From JAICYJ01 sp963766445 (GTDB lineage: Bacteria; Actinomycetota; Thermoleophilia; Gaiellales; JAICJC01): 64,000 bases of DNA. Made by a program: the position numbers and the translations under genes. Location of the stretch: positions 62,001 through 126,000 of the forward strand of contig CAVXZW010000014.1 in NCBI GenBank assembly GCA_963766445.1. Direction: 5' to 3'. The stretch's first letter is position 1, and each line of letters starts with the position of its first letter. Below are positions 28,435 to 37,636 of the stretch, piece by piece. The notes below the pieces were generated by a model. That model did no database searches and had not been told where the DNA came from. It saw only the letters and a program-made list of their open reading frames with translations.

Positions 28435-30163
28435 CTACTTCACCCAGGCCTGATCGATCAGGATGCCGCCCACCAGCACGTTGGGGTCGAAGATGTAGTT
28501 GCCGACGCGCGACGAGACGAAGTCGATGTGCCGCGGCAGGAACAGCGACGACCCACGGCGCCTGCATCGGTGGTGGCTTTGTCGACCTCCTCCACATGCT
28601 CGTTGGCCGCGGCCTGGTCGGTTGACGCTGGTCTGGTCATCGCCTTGCTCGGTCATCTTCTGGATCGTCGGGTCGCAGAACTCCGAGAGGTTGGCGCTGG
28701 CGGTGCTGTTCGGGTGGAAGCCGTTGCAGCCGACCACGACGTCGAAGAAGTCGGCGCCGGACGGGTAGTCGGGGTACCAGTAGCTGAAGCTGATCTGGGC
28801 CTTGTTGCCCGAGTCCTGCACGTAGGGGTACTCCACCGCCGCGCTCAGCACCTTGATCGACGAGTCGTAGCCGAGCTGCTTGAGCAGCGATACGAAGTAC
28901 AGGCAGATCAGCCTTACTGGCCTCGTCCGGCGTGCAGATCACGGCCACCTTCTGGCCCTTGGTGCCGGACTCGGCGACCAGCTGCTGGGCCTTGGCCATG
29001 TCGGGGCCGTGCCACTTGCCGTCGCCGGGGTTCGTGGTGTAGGGGCAGTAGGCCGCGTAGCCGGGGAAGTCCGGCGGCAGGATCTGGCAGGTGGGCGTGG
29101 CCACCTGGCGGGCCGCCCCAGGCCTTAATGATCGGCAGCCCGGTCGGTCGCGTAGTTGAGCGGCCTGGCGCACCTTGACGTTGTCGAACGGTGCAACCCT
29201 GGTATTCAGCGCCATGTGGTAGACCTGCGGCACCGGGTTCAGGTGCACCTGGTTCGTGTACTGGGTGGCGATCTCGTTCAGCCGGTCGGCGGGCGGCTGG
29301 TCGTACATCCAGTCGGCCTGGCCATGCTCGACCATCGTCACCTCGGCCTCGCTGGTCAGCGACAGCCTGATGTCGATCTTGTCCGGGTAGCCCTGCGGCT
29401 GGGCGTCCTTCGACCACTCGTGGAACTTGGGATTACGCACCAGCAGGATCTCCTGGTTGGGCGTGTAGTGATCGATCATGTAGGGCCCGGTCGCGGGCAG
29501 CGGGTTGGAGGGGCCGACCTCCTTGTCGGGAGTGTTCGAGGGCACCGCGATAGCCGAACGGCAGCGCCAGCTTCTGCAGGAAGTCGGGATCGGGGGAGAC
29601 CAGGTGGAACGTGACGGTGCCGGCGGCGTCGTCGGTCACGATCCCCTTCGAGAGGTCGCACGTCTTGGGCGTCTTGGCGCAGGCGTCGCCGCCGACGATG
29701 CCCTGGTAGAACGAGCCCACCGGCCCGGGGACCGTGAACTCGCGCTCGATCGCGCGCAGGAAGTCACTGGCCTTGACGGCCGTGCCGTCGGAGTACATGA
29801 TGCCGGCCGCAGATGGAAGACGTAGGTCTTGCCGCCGTCGGTCGCCTGGGGGATCGCCTGCGCGAGGTCGGGGACAAGCGTGTTGCCGTCCGATCCGCCC
29901 ACCTTCTTCCAGGTCAGCAGCCCGTCATAGATCAGGTTCAGCAGCGTCCAGTTCTGGTCGTAGTCGACCGCCGGGTCGATCGAGCTGCCGATGCCGTTCC
30001 AGGCAAGCACCATCGTCCCGCCGCTGTGCCCGGTCGTCGAACCGCCGGAGCCGCTGGATCCACCGGACGACGACGAGGAGCTCCCGCCGCAGCCGGCCAG
30101 CACGCCCACCAGCAGCACCAGACACGCAGTGGCCATGACTCCGTGACGTCGTGCGTGCTGCAT
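28435..30163 (-). CDS. ABC transporter substrate-binding lipoprotein, family 5 (about nine frameshifts)
   Basis: About 575 residues if repaired. Signal peptide MQHARRHGVMATACLVLLVGVLAGC ends in a lipobox cysteine followed by a Gly/Ser linker. Family blocks found across frames: FHLRPGIMYSDGTAVKASDF, ATGPYMIDHYTPNQEILLVRNPKFHEW, QADWMYDQPPADRL, YWYPDYPSGADFFDVV, and the ending GGILIDQAWVK. Breaks near 29810, 29553, 29160, 29130, 29110, 28908, 28638 and 28552 are single-base changes, mostly insertions. No internal nonsense codons remain in the repaired reading, which argues for sequence errors over decay. Shine-Dalgarno GGGAGG; first gene of the minus operon. Confidence 0.8.
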
Positions 30164-30284
30164 TCGTGCCTCCCAGGTGGAAAATTGACCGGCGAGCGCC
30201 GTTCGCCGCACGATGATAGGGATTGGTCGCTGCGGAGTCCAGGTTTGTTGCCGGCCGCGCGCAGATCTGTAGGATCGGCCACCC

Positions 30285-32141
30285 GTGCCACCGACATCCG
30301 AACAGATCGCCACTGCCTTGTCGCTCCCCTTCGACCGCGCGCAGATGCGCCGGATCGTGAGCGACCTGGCCGCGCTGGGCTCGGCGCCCAGCGGCTTCCG
30401 GGTGACCGGGACGCCGGAGGATCGAGCCGCCGCCCGGCTGGCGGCGGCCGAGATGCGGGCGATCGGCCTGCAGGACGTGAGTGTGGAGACGGTGCCCGTG
30501 TACGGCTGGCGGATGCGCAGCGCGTCGCTCGACGTCGGCGGGCGCAGCTTCGAGTGCGCGTCGATGGGCGGCGTGCCGGGGACGCCGCCGGGCGGCGTCA
30601 CGGCGCCGCTGGTGTGGGCCGGCGACGCGTCGAGACGCCGGCTCGACCGGATCGATGTGGGCGGCAGGATCGCGGTGGTGGAGTGGCGGAGCGGCTCGAT
30701 CTGGCCCTCCGACGTGGGCCTGGAGCTGGCCGCCCGCGGCGCGATCGGCGTGGTCGTGCACTGCCCGCAGGGCGGGCCGTACTACCAGAGCCGGCGCGCG
30801 CTGGGCGCGTTCAACTCGCGGTGGTATGCGGGCGCGCCGCCGATGGTGACGATCCGCAAGGAGGATGCCGCGCGCGTCCGCAAGCTGATCGACGGCGGTA
30901 ACGGCGAGGCGAAGCTGACGCTTCGCGTGGACGCGGGGCCGTCTCAGGGCGCGAACGCGGTCGGGTACCTGCCGGGTCGGCGGCGGGGCGCGCCGATCGT
31001 GGTCGGCGCCCACCATGACGGCTGGTTCCGGGCCGCGTTCGACAACGCCAGCGGCGTTGCCGTGATGCTGGGAATGGCCCGCGCGATGGGGGAGGCCGGC
31101 GTGCGGCCCGAGCGCACGATCTGCTTCACATCGCGTACGGCCGAGGAGTTCGGCCAGGCCGACAGCGAGTACGACTGGTGCACGGGCGCGCACGGGCAGA
31201 TCGCACACTCGCACCCGGAGTGGGGCGCGCGCAGCCCGTTCCATCTGTGCGTCGAGGCATCCGGCCACCCCCGGCTGCCGCTGCTGGTGGAGGCGCCGCC
31301 GGAGCTGACCGGCTGGGCGCGGAGCTGCCTGCGGGCGGCCGACCGGGAGGGCCTGCTGACCAGCGACTGGAAGATGTACCCGCCCGGCTGCGGCACCGAG
31401 CTCTGGCCGCTGCTGGTCGCCGGCGTGCCCGGCATCAGCGTGCTGACATGGGGCAAGAGCTTCTCGCGCAGCGCCTACCACTCGCCGCTGGACACGATCA
31501 AGCTGGTCGATTTCGGCCACCTGGAGCGGCTCGGCAGGGCCTACTCGCTGATGGTGCTGGACGCCGACCGCCGCGGCGACGACCTGTGCGACCACCGGGC
31601 GCGGGCACGTCATCTGGAACAGGCGGTGGCGCGGTCGCCGGTGCCGCTGCCGGGATTGCGCGCCGCGGCCCGCCGGCACGCGGCGGTAAGGGGCCGGCGT
31701 GCATTCACGCCGGTCGGGCGGGGGCTGCTTGCGCTCGATGCCCACGACTCGTCGGCCTATCCGTTCCAGCAGGCGGCGCGCGACCTGACGGCGCTGAAGG
31801 CGGCGCAGGCGGCGCTGGCCAAGGGCGACAACCGGACGGCGGCCAGGCACGCGGCGCGGGTCGGCGACAACGCGCTGTGCGGAGCGCTGTCCCACGACAC
31901 CATGCGCCGCCGGCTGGCGCGGGTCGAGCGCGACCGCGCGGGCGACGGGTGGGGCGGGCGCAGCCACCTGACCGAGAGCCCGAACCTGTGGCTGGAGCTG
32001 GCGTCGCTGCGCGGGGAGCCGGGCGCACCACCGGCCGACTGGGTGAAGCGGTCGCTGCGCGCCCACGCGGAGGACGTGAAGTCGACGCTCGAGCGCGCGG
32101 CCGCTCGGATGGAGTCGGCGCTGGCGCGGGCGGGCGGCTGA
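30285..32141 (+). CDS. M28-family zinc peptidase with PA-like insert
   Basis: 618 residues, no signal peptide. The zinc site is visible: GAHHDGW (His), FDNASG (Asp bridging), RTAEEFG (catalytic and metal Glu) and AYHSPLD (late His). Residues about 100-200 look like a PA-type insertion (GGRIAVVEWRSG, ARGAIGVVV). The last 150 residues form a charged helical extension (RHLEQAVARSPVPLPG ... RSLRAHAEDVKSTLERA). The family includes aminopeptidases and carboxypeptidases. Its GTG lies 9 nt after TAGGAT. Divergent from the second ABC operon, so it may process imported peptides. Confidence 0.85.
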   Translation: MPPTSEQIATALSLPFDRAQMRRIVSDLAALGSAPSGFRVTGTPEDRAAARLAAAEMRAIGLQDVSVETVPVYGWRMRSASLDVGGRSFECASMGGVPGTPPGGVTAPLVWAGDASRRRLDRIDVGGRIAVVEWRSGSIWPSDVGLELAARGAIGVVVHCPQGGPYYQSRRALGAFNSRWYAGAPPMVTIRKEDAARVRKLIDGGNGEAKLTLRVDAGPSQGANAVGYLPGRRRGAPIVVGAHHDGWFRAAFDNASGVAVMLGMARAMGEAGVRPERTICFTSRTAEEFGQADSEYDWCTGAHGQIAHSHPEWGARSPFHLCVEASGHPRLPLLVEAPPELTGWARSCLRAADREGLLTSDWKMYPPGCGTELWPLLVAGVPGISVLTWGKSFSRSAYHSPLDTIKLVDFGHLERLGRAYSLMVLDADRRGDDLCDHRARARHLEQAVARSPVPLPGLRAAARRHAAVRGRRAFTPVGRGLLALDAHDSSAYPFQQAARDLTALKAAQAALAKGDNRTAARHAARVGDNALCGALSHDTMRRRLARVERDRAGDGWGGRSHLTESPNLWLELASLRGEPGAPPADWVKRSLRAHAEDVKSTLERAAARMESALARAGG

Positions 32142-32179
32142 AGCCAGGCCTCCGAGCACTTCAGGGCTACGCTGTCTGC

Positions 32180-32502
32180 ATGTCGCAGCCCAGCGAACCG
32201 AACGATCCACCGCAGTCAGCGTCGACGAGCGTCGGTGAGGTCGCGCCCGACCGCCCGATCCGCCGCAGGCCGGTGACCTCGATGCGCCGGCGGTTCCGTT
32301 CATCGGCCGGCGTGGGCACCGGCGGCGTGGTGTCGAGTCGATCTTCATCCGGTTTGTCGCGACCGGCGGCGTGATCGGGATCGGCGTCGCCGCGGCTGCG
32401 ATCATGGGCACGCAGGACGTCGCCGCCTGGATCATCGGGCTGGTGGTGTCGGTGCTGAGCGTCGTGCTGGCCGCGATCCTGTGGTCGTCGCGCACGCTAT
32501 GA
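32180..32502 (+). CDS. small two-helix membrane protein, unknown (frameshift at ~32336)
   Basis: About 107 residues when joined. The N-terminal 55 residues are polar and Pro/Arg-rich (MSQPSEPNDPPQSAS). After the break the frame reads ESIFIRFVATGGVIGIGVAAAAIMG, then DVAAWIIGLVVSVLSVVLAAILWSSRTL, giving two hydrophobic helices. One missing base near 32336 explains the shift. Start set by a TACGCT box at 32168-32173, 6 nt upstream of the ATG. No family recognised. Confidence 0.6.
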
Positions 32503-32520
32503 GCAGACCCGGGCTGCCCA

Positions 32521-32720
32521 AGATGATTGATTCCATATCCGCGTGATGTCCTGAGCGGCTGGGAATCAAGCAGCGCAAGGATCGAGGGAGGGTCGATATC
32601 GGGTATATCGGCCCGACCGAGGACGCCGCGATGCGCAGGTTCCCGGCCGCAGCCCATCACCGCGGAAGTACCACGACAATCGGAGCGGTCAGGCGCGCGT
32701 GGATATGGAATCAATCATCT
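32521..32720. repeat. 200-bp element bounded by 20-bp perfect inverted repeats (MITE-like)
   Basis: The first 20 bases (32521-32540, starting agatgattgattcc) are the exact reverse complement of the last 20 (32701-32720). Similarity continues imperfectly inward for about 15 nt. The interior has a second weak dyad around 32600-32630 (tcgatat...atatcg) and no gene. The ends are AT-rich compared with the surroundings. No target-site duplication is evident: flanks are ccca on the left and agtc on the right. The right end overlaps the stop codon of the MarR gene by 2 nt. Confidence 0.65.
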
Positions 32721-33249
32721 AGTCGCAGTCCGGCTGTCCCCGCTCGCGTCGCTCGAACTCGAGCATCATCAGCCGCAGCAGCGCGTTCAGCTGCACCTTC
32801 TCCCGCTCGTTCAGCGCGGCGGTGACCAGCGCCTCCTTCTTGGCCTGCGCGCCGACGGCCCTCCGGTACGTCTTGCGGCCGTGGTCGGTCAGCTCCACCA
32901 CCACGCTGCGGCGATCGTCGGGGTCGGGCAGCCGCTGCACCAGCCCGGCCTGCTCCAGCCGGTCGAGCCGGTTGGTCATCGCCCCGCTGGAGAGCTCCAT
33001 CCGCGCGGCCAGCCGCCCAGGCGTGCTTCGGAAGGGCTCGCCGCCCTGAGCCAGGATCGAGAGCACCTTGTTCTCGGCCGTGTCCAGCCCGAACTCCGCC
33101 AGCGTCTCGTCCATCGTGCGCTGCAGGCGCCGGGCCAGCCCGGAGATGCGGTCGACGATGCCCTCGACCTCCAGGTCGAGATCCGGCAGCACCAGATGGA
33201 TGCTCTCGAGAAACGCGTCGACGTGGTCCCGATCCTCAGTCTTTGCCAT
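32719..33249 (-). CDS. MarR-family transcriptional regulator
   Basis: 176 residues from the ATG at 33249. The winged helix reads LRRLQRTMDETLAEFGLDTAENKVLSILAQGG, STPGRLAARMELSSGAMTNRLDRLEQAGLVQRLPDPDDRRSVVVELTDHGRKTYRRA, a textbook MarR core with the DxRRS wing. A long N-terminal helix and C-terminal helix make the dimer interface. A longer frame could start at 33285. The upstream 100 bp contain two dyads that are probable autoregulatory operators. Its stop lies inside the right repeat of the 200-bp element. Confidence 0.88.
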   Translation of the reverse strand: MAKTEDRDHVDAFLESIHLVLPDLDLEVEGIVDRISGLARRLQRTMDETLAEFGLDTAENKVLSILAQGGEPFRSTPGRLAARMELSSGAMTNRLDRLEQAGLVQRLPDPDDRRSVVVELTDHGRKTYRRAVGAQAKKEALVTAALNEREKVQLNALLRLMMLEFERRERGQPDCD

Positions 33250-33271
33250 GCCTCGCATTCTCGCAGAAAAG

Positions 33272-33289
33272 TAGTTTGACGTCAAGGTA
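33272..33289. promoter_or_regulatory. MarR-type operator, TTGACGTCAA dyad
   Basis: The perfect 10-bp palindrome TTGACGTCAA (33276-33285) sits in the larger imperfect dyad TAGTTTGACGTCAAGGTA. MarR regulators commonly bind TTGAC-centred dyads. It lies 25-40 nt before the MarR start, fitting autorepression. Confidence 0.5.
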
Positions 33290-33309
33290 TCTCAGCGCTA
33301 GAATCTCGA

Positions 33310-33326
33310 TCTCAAGATACTTAAGG
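33310..33326. promoter_or_regulatory. second dyad in MarR upstream region
   Basis: CTCAAGATACTTAAGG is a TCAAG/CTTAA dyad about 20 nt before the ribosome-binding site of the small plus-strand reading frame at 33345. It may be a second MarR site serving that direction. Confidence 0.35.
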
Positions 33327-33344
33327 TAAAGAAAGGAGCGGGGC

Positions 33345-33438
33345 ATGCATCCGATGGACAGCCAGGGACGAAGGCAGCTGGCGGGCGAGCGGATCGAGCG
33401 GCTGCGCGGAGACGCTGTGCCGCGGGGCGGCGATCTAG
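33345..33438 (+). CDS. possible small protein (~30 aa)
   Basis: A strong Shine-Dalgarno (GAAAGGAGC) lies 5 nt before ATG, then MHPMDSQGRRQLAGERIERLRGDAV. Such short Arg/Leu-rich peptides are common, unnamed actinobacterial genes. As written the frame runs on antisense through tatA to 33596; removal of one G from the GGGG at 33424-33427 gives a stop at 33436-33438, before tatA ends. Coding status is uncertain but the ribosome-binding site and the dyad upstream are notable. Confidence 0.35.
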
Positions 33439-33608
33439 GGCTGGCGGGGCGGGTGGTCGCCGGGCTCGTCCCGGCCGTCCACGCTGTCCTTGAAGCCCCG
33501 AATGCCCTGGCCCAGCGAGCGCCCCAGCTCGGGCAGCCGCGAGGGGCCGAACACGATCAGCGCAATCAGGAACACGATCGCAAGCTTCTCGGGTGAGTCG
33601 AATCCCAT
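33435..33608 (-). CDS. tatA: twin-arginine translocase TatA-type protein
   Basis: 57 residues. MGFDSPEKLAIVFLIALIVFGPSRLPELGRSLGQGIRGFKDSV shows the TatA/E single helix, the FGPSRLPELGRSLGQ amphipathic helix and the conserved FGP hinge. TatA forms the pore of the Tat export pathway in the membrane. Short C-terminal tail. It stands alone here, without tatB or tatC. It is followed by the small reading frame on the other strand. Confidence 0.88.
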   Translation of the reverse strand: MGFDSPEKLAIVFLIALIVFGPSRLPELGRSLGQGIRGFKDSVDGRDEPGDHPPRQP

Positions 33609-33704
33609 GCCGGAAGTGTAGGCGGGGCTCCCCGAACGGTACGGTGACCCTCCCTCAAGACGACGTATGGGAGGCCTCTGCCCGTCGGTCGCGAACCCGT
33701 CCGC

Positions 33705-35009
33705 ATGCGGATCCGAACGGTGCTGCCGGCGAGCCTGACGTTGACCGTCGCGGTCGTGCTCGCGCTCGCGCCGGAGGCGCAGGCGGCCCGCAGCGTGAAC
33801 GGGGCGATTGCACCACCCGCCGCCCGCAGCGTCAGCTCCGCCGCAGGATTCGAGGCGGCGGTCGCAGCCATGCGCGACTCCGGCGGCACCATCACGCTGA
33901 GTCCCGGCACGTACCGCACCAAGATGCGAATCGGGCCGCGCTCGTCGCGGCGGCTCACCATCTCGGGGCCCGCCCGCGGCAGGGCGGTGGTGCGTGCGAT
34001 CGTGCTCAACCGCACCCAGGCGGTGACGATCCACAAGCTTCACATCCGGGCCATGGCCAGAGACGGCGGGATCCACACCATCTACTCACGGCACATCAGG
34101 CTCCACAACCTCACGTTCACGGCGATCGACACCACGCGCAAGGTCGGGATCAACCTCGACCACTCGAGCCACGTGACCGTCGACCACAGCGTCTTCGCCC
34201 ACTGCGGCGACAACACGCCGCGGTGGTCGATGTGCATCCTGCCGCGCTACGCCTCGTACGTCACGATCGAGGACAACCGGTTCCATGACTGCCTTGGCTG
34301 CGACTTCATCCACGGCCGCGCCGGGCCGAAGCTGCTGATCAAGAGCAACAGGTTCAACCGCGCCCTCGCCTGCCACCACACCTGGGAGAAGTGCGGCCAC
34401 CAGGACATGATCGAGCTGTTCCTCGCCAACGGCATGGTCGTCCGCGACAACATCTTCGGGGTCAACCAGTTCGGCGGCGCACAGCTCTACATGGCGCTGG
34501 CCGTCGACCACGTGCGCGTCCTCGACAACCTGTTCCTGGCGTCCGATCCGCGGGCACCGACGGTGGTGCCGCGGGCGGGGATCCTGGTCGGCACCAAGGC
34601 GGCGCTGCGGGTGCCGCACGACGTCGACATCATCAACAACACGATCCTCTCGGGGTCGCCGAGACCCGACCACGACTCGCTGTCGATCGTGGTCAGCCAC
34701 CGCTACCCCGGGCTCAAGCGGGCATGGCGGCCGCTGATCGCGAACAACATCCTGGGCAAGCAGCTCTCGCCCACTCTGGTGTGCCCGCGGCTGCGCCGGT
34801 CGACCCACAACGTGATCGAGCAGGGCGTCGCGTGCGGTAGCACCGACGTCGTCGGTGACCCGTTGCTGAACGCCCGCGAACGGCCGACAGCCGCATCCGA
34901 GCTCGTGATCGACAAGGCCAACCCGCTCTACGCGCCGATCTTCGATCTGCTCGGGCACCGCCGCCGGGGGCCGCCCGACATCGGCGCCTACGAATACCGC
35001 GGACGCTAA
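33705..35009 (+). CDS. secreted right-handed parallel beta-helix protein
   Basis: 434 residues. Signal peptide MRIRTVLPASLTLTVAVVLALAPEAQAA with an AQA-A cleavage site. The rest is a pectate-lyase-like solenoid: a PGTYRT opening, repeated short strands with conserved His/Asn (HVTVDHSVF, YVTIEDNRF, KLLIKSNRF, HVRVLDNLF, VDIINNTIL) and the terminal block VGDPLLNARERPTAASELVIDKANP ... DIGAYEYRGR. Cys pairs near residues 169-229 could be disulfides. Polysaccharide binding or lysis is likely; no catalytic set can be assigned. Confidence 0.85.
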   Translation: MRIRTVLPASLTLTVAVVLALAPEAQAARSVNGAIAPPAARSVSSAAGFEAAVAAMRDSGGTITLSPGTYRTKMRIGPRSSRRLTISGPARGRAVVRAIVLNRTQAVTIHKLHIRAMARDGGIHTIYSRHIRLHNLTFTAIDTTRKVGINLDHSSHVTVDHSVFAHCGDNTPRWSMCILPRYASYVTIEDNRFHDCLGCDFIHGRAGPKLLIKSNRFNRALACHHTWEKCGHQDMIELFLANGMVVRDNIFGVNQFGGAQLYMALAVDHVRVLDNLFLASDPRAPTVVPRAGILVGTKAALRVPHDVDIINNTILSGSPRPDHDSLSIVVSHRYPGLKRAWRPLIANNILGKQLSPTLVCPRLRRSTHNVIEQGVACGSTDVVGDPLLNARERPTAASELVIDKANPLYAPIFDLLGHRRRGPPDIGAYEYRGR

Positions 35010-35046
35010 CTCCTGGTCAGCGGTATCAGGGGCCTCGGCCTCGCGC

Positions 35047-36133
35047 TCAGGCCACGCTTCCCAGCGTCACCGTGATCTGGTGGGTGCCCGTACCGGCCAC
35101 GACGGTCAGCCTGACCGCGTCGCCGGGGCTGTGTCCAGCGATGCGGGCCGCGGCGGTGCTTGCGTTGGCGACCCGCTGTCCGTCGATGGCCGTGATCACC
35201 TCGCCGGCGGTCAGGCCGGCGCCAGCGGCGGGAGATCCGGAGCTGACCTTCTCGATCCTGGCACCGCCTGCCGCGTCCTGGAGGTAGACGCCGAGGTAGG
35301 CGTGGGTGGCCTTGCCGCTTGCGATCAGCTGCCTGGTGATGCTCTGGACGGTCGATGACGGGACGGCGAAGCCGATCCCGACGTTGCCGCTGGTGCTGCC
35401 GTCGGCGTAGATCTGGCTGGTGATGCCGATCACCTGGCCCTGCGCGTTCAGGAGCGGGCCGCCGCTGTTGCCGTGGTTGATCGCGGCGTCGGTCTGGATC
35501 GCGTTTGCGATCGGGTGGTTGTTCGGCGAGGTGATCGTGCGGTCGAGCGCCGAAACGATTCCGGTCGAGACGCTGTCGGCCAGGCCGAAGGGATCGCCGA
35601 TCGCGATCACGGCGTCGCCTACCCGGAGGCTGGTCGAGTCACCGAACGTGAGCGGGTGCAGATCGGCGGAGGGCGCGTCGATGTGGATGACGGCCACGTC
35701 GGTGGTCGGGTCGCTTCCGACCAACGTCGCCTTGTAGGTCTTGCCGTCGTGGGTCTGGACGGTGATCGAGGAAGCGCCGGAGACGACGTGGGCGTTGGTG
35801 GCGATGTCGCCGTTGCTGTCGATCTCGAAGCCAGTGCCCTGCGCCAGCTGGGTCTGCTGCGTGGGCCCGAACGGGGTGATGCTCTGGCCGGTCGCGCGTC
35901 TCGCGCACCTTGATCTCGACGACGCCCGGGACGGCGCCGGCGTAGATGTCGGCCACCGACTTCGGTGATGTGGTCACGGCGGCCGGGCTGGCCGTGCCCT
36001 CGACGATCGTGCTCGTCGCCGGTGTCGACGAATCGCTCGTGCCTTCGGTCGCGATGAACGCCCCCAGCGCCAGGGCGGCGCCGATGGCGGCCGAGGCGAC
36101 GAGTGCCGCCGCGCGTGATGCGTTCTTCTTCAT
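35047..36133 (-). CDS. HtrA/DegP-type serine protease with PDZ domain (frameshift at ~35893)
   Basis: About 361 residues. An N-terminal signal anchor (MKKNASRAAALVASAAIGAALALGAF) precedes a Ser/Thr linker. The trypsin-like domain shows the His in NAHVV, Asp in TTDVAVIHID and the Ser in INHGNSGGPLL. A PDZ domain follows (AYLGVYLQDA ... GSPAAGAGLTAGEVITAIDGQRV). One extra base near 35893 (gagacgcgcgacc) interrupts EIKVRET-ATGQSITPFG. Shine-Dalgarno GAGGAG. It is a periplasmic/extracytoplasmic quality-control protease or chaperone by family. Confidence 0.88.
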
Positions 36134-36284
36134 GGGAGGGCTCCTCGGACGGTAAGCAAGGTCTTGTGCGTGTAGGCTGGTCGTCCCAGTTGAGGTCCAG
36201 CTCGGAGCCGCTTGTGAGCTTGCTCAGAATCAGCACGCCCCTGCGGCTGGGTTGGACCACGAGCTTGAGGGGTACCACCGAGGC

Positions 36285-36535
36285 ATGGCCGAAGAAGCCA
36301 CCCGATCGATGATGAGGGCACCGTCGAGATCGACGATGCGCCCGGGTGGCGGTATCTGCCGTTCGGGGAAGGTGACGACGCGATCGAGGTGACCGTCGTT
36401 CGGGACGGTGACGGTTGCGAGCTGCGCTTCACCGTTCCCGCGGTCGTTCAGCGCGGTGCCGAACTGGGCCGGATCGCCCGGATCGTGATCGCAGCCCAGG
36501 AGCGGGCGGACCGCTCGGAGGGTCTCGGTGCCTGA
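36285..36535 (+). CDS. small acidic protein, unknown (frameshift at ~36310)
   Basis: About 83 residues: MAEEATR, then in the next frame DDEGTVEIDDAPGWRYLPFGEGDDAIEVTVVRDGDGCELRFTVPAVVQRGAELGRIARIVIAAQERADRSEGLGA. One missing base near 36310 explains the break. The balanced alternating strands and a C-terminal helix suggest a small alpha/beta protein. Not recognised. It overlaps the start of the next gene by 8 nt, so they are probably co-translated. Divergent from the HtrA gene. Confidence 0.6.
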
Positions 36536-36944
36536 GGCGACGGACGCCGCGAAGGCGGCGGCGAAGGATGCGGCGCTGTGGTGGGTGCGCAGCCATCCGC
36601 TCCAGGCCGCCAGGTTCGCGTCGGTCGCGGCGCGGCATCCGCAGCGGACGAGGCAGGCCGTGTCCGGGGCGCAGACGATGCGCGAGGCGGCGCCCGATCC
36701 GCGCGTGCGGCGGCTGCGCGCGCACCTCTCCGGGCCGGTGCGGCGGGCCGGGAGGGATGAGCTTGCCGATCCACTGTTCTGGTCGGAGATCGCGCAGGTC
36801 GGCCTGGCGGCGGCCGCCGCCTACACCGAGGCCCGCGACCGGCGGGCCCGACGCGCTCGCCGGCGTCGAGCACTGCTGGCCGTCGCGTCGTTGACGGTGG
36901 CGGGCGCCGCCGCGTACGCCGTGCGGCGGCGCCCGGCTCCGTAG
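36528..36944 (+). CDS. hypothetical protein with C-terminal membrane helix
   Basis: 138 residues from GTG. Starts PEATDAAKAAAKDAALWWVRSHPLQAARFASVAARHPQRTRQAV, has an Arg-rich middle, and ends with RRALLAVASLTVAGAAAYAVRRRPAP, one hydrophobic helix flanked by arginines. Resembles tail-anchored DUF-type proteins, without a recognised family. Overlaps the preceding small gene. Confidence 0.65.
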   Translation: MPEATDAAKAAAKDAALWWVRSHPLQAARFASVAARHPQRTRQAVSGAQTMREAAPDPRVRRLRAHLSGPVRRAGRDELADPLFWSEIAQVGLAAAAAYTEARDRRARRARRRRALLAVASLTVAGAAAYAVRRRPAP

Positions 36945-37054
36945 TCATCGAACCGTTACGCAGCCGACACGCGGCGGATACGCCCCGCTCGTAGCATCGG
37001 ATAGTGCCCACGGGATCCCATGTGGGCCGGCGACCGAGGAAGGCAGGGGAAGAG

Positions 37055-37621
37055 ATGATCGAGCTGATTACCACGTCGAAGCCGGCCCGGTGGGTGCTCT
37101 CCGGCATGGTGCTCGCGGGCATCGCGTGTGCCGTGCTGGCGGTGTCGGCGACAGCCGGGGCGCAGACGGCCGCGTCCACGACGCCGCGATGCAAGACGCC
37201 CGGCCTGTCGGTCTGGCTGGGCGTCGGATCCGGCGGCGGTCAGGCCGGCGGCATCGTGTACCCGTTGGAGTTCACAAACGTCTCGGGCCACACCTGCCAG
37301 CTCTACGGCTTCCCCGGCGTCTCGGCCGAACGTGCAGGCAATCAGGTCGGTAGCGCCGCGGGGCGCGACCACTCCGTACCGGCACGGACGGTGACGCTGC
37401 GAAACCGCGCGACAGCCCACGCCTTCCTGCAGATCACGGACGTCTCGGCATTTCCGCCGGCGAGCTGCAACGCGGTCACCGCAGACGGGCTCACGGTCTA
37501 CCCGCCCGGCGCCCGCACCGCGGCTGAGATCCCGTTCCGGTTCCGGGCCTGCTCGGCCAAGGGGCCGGTGTTCCTGTCGGTGCAGACGGTTCGGCCCCGG
37601 GTCGGGATTCCCGGCCGGTAG
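37055..37621 (+). CDS. secreted DUF4232-domain protein
   Basis: 188 residues. N-terminal helix WVLSGMVLAGIACAVLAVSATAGAQTAAS is a signal peptide. The mature part fits DUF4232: GGQAGGIVYPLEFTNVSGHTCQLYGFPGVSAE ... VPARTVTLRNRATAHAFLQITD ... CNAVTADGLTVYPPG ... FRFRACSA. Two conserved Cys pairs may form disulfides. The family is exported and of unknown function, often in mycobacteria and streptomycetes. Start chosen for the GGCAGGGGA Shine-Dalgarno; the frame is open 51 nt further up. Confidence 0.85.
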   Translation: MIELITTSKPARWVLSGMVLAGIACAVLAVSATAGAQTAASTTPRCKTPGLSVWLGVGSGGGQAGGIVYPLEFTNVSGHTCQLYGFPGVSAERAGNQVGSAAGRDHSVPARTVTLRNRATAHAFLQITDVSAFPPASCNAVTADGLTVYPPGARTAAEIPFRFRACSAKGPVFLSVQTVRPRVGIPGR

Positions 37622-37636
37622 GCAGCCACCCGTGAC

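Noticed and set aside
29925..32714. 929-codon open frame on the minus strand over the M28 peptidase and flanks
   Set aside because: It is antisense to a gene with complete M28 motifs, is rich in Arg/His/Pro, shows no domain, and is long only because high GC suppresses stops.
32521..32720. Insertion sequence at the 20-bp inverted repeats
   Set aside because: There is no transposase frame in 200 bp, so at most a non-autonomous element.
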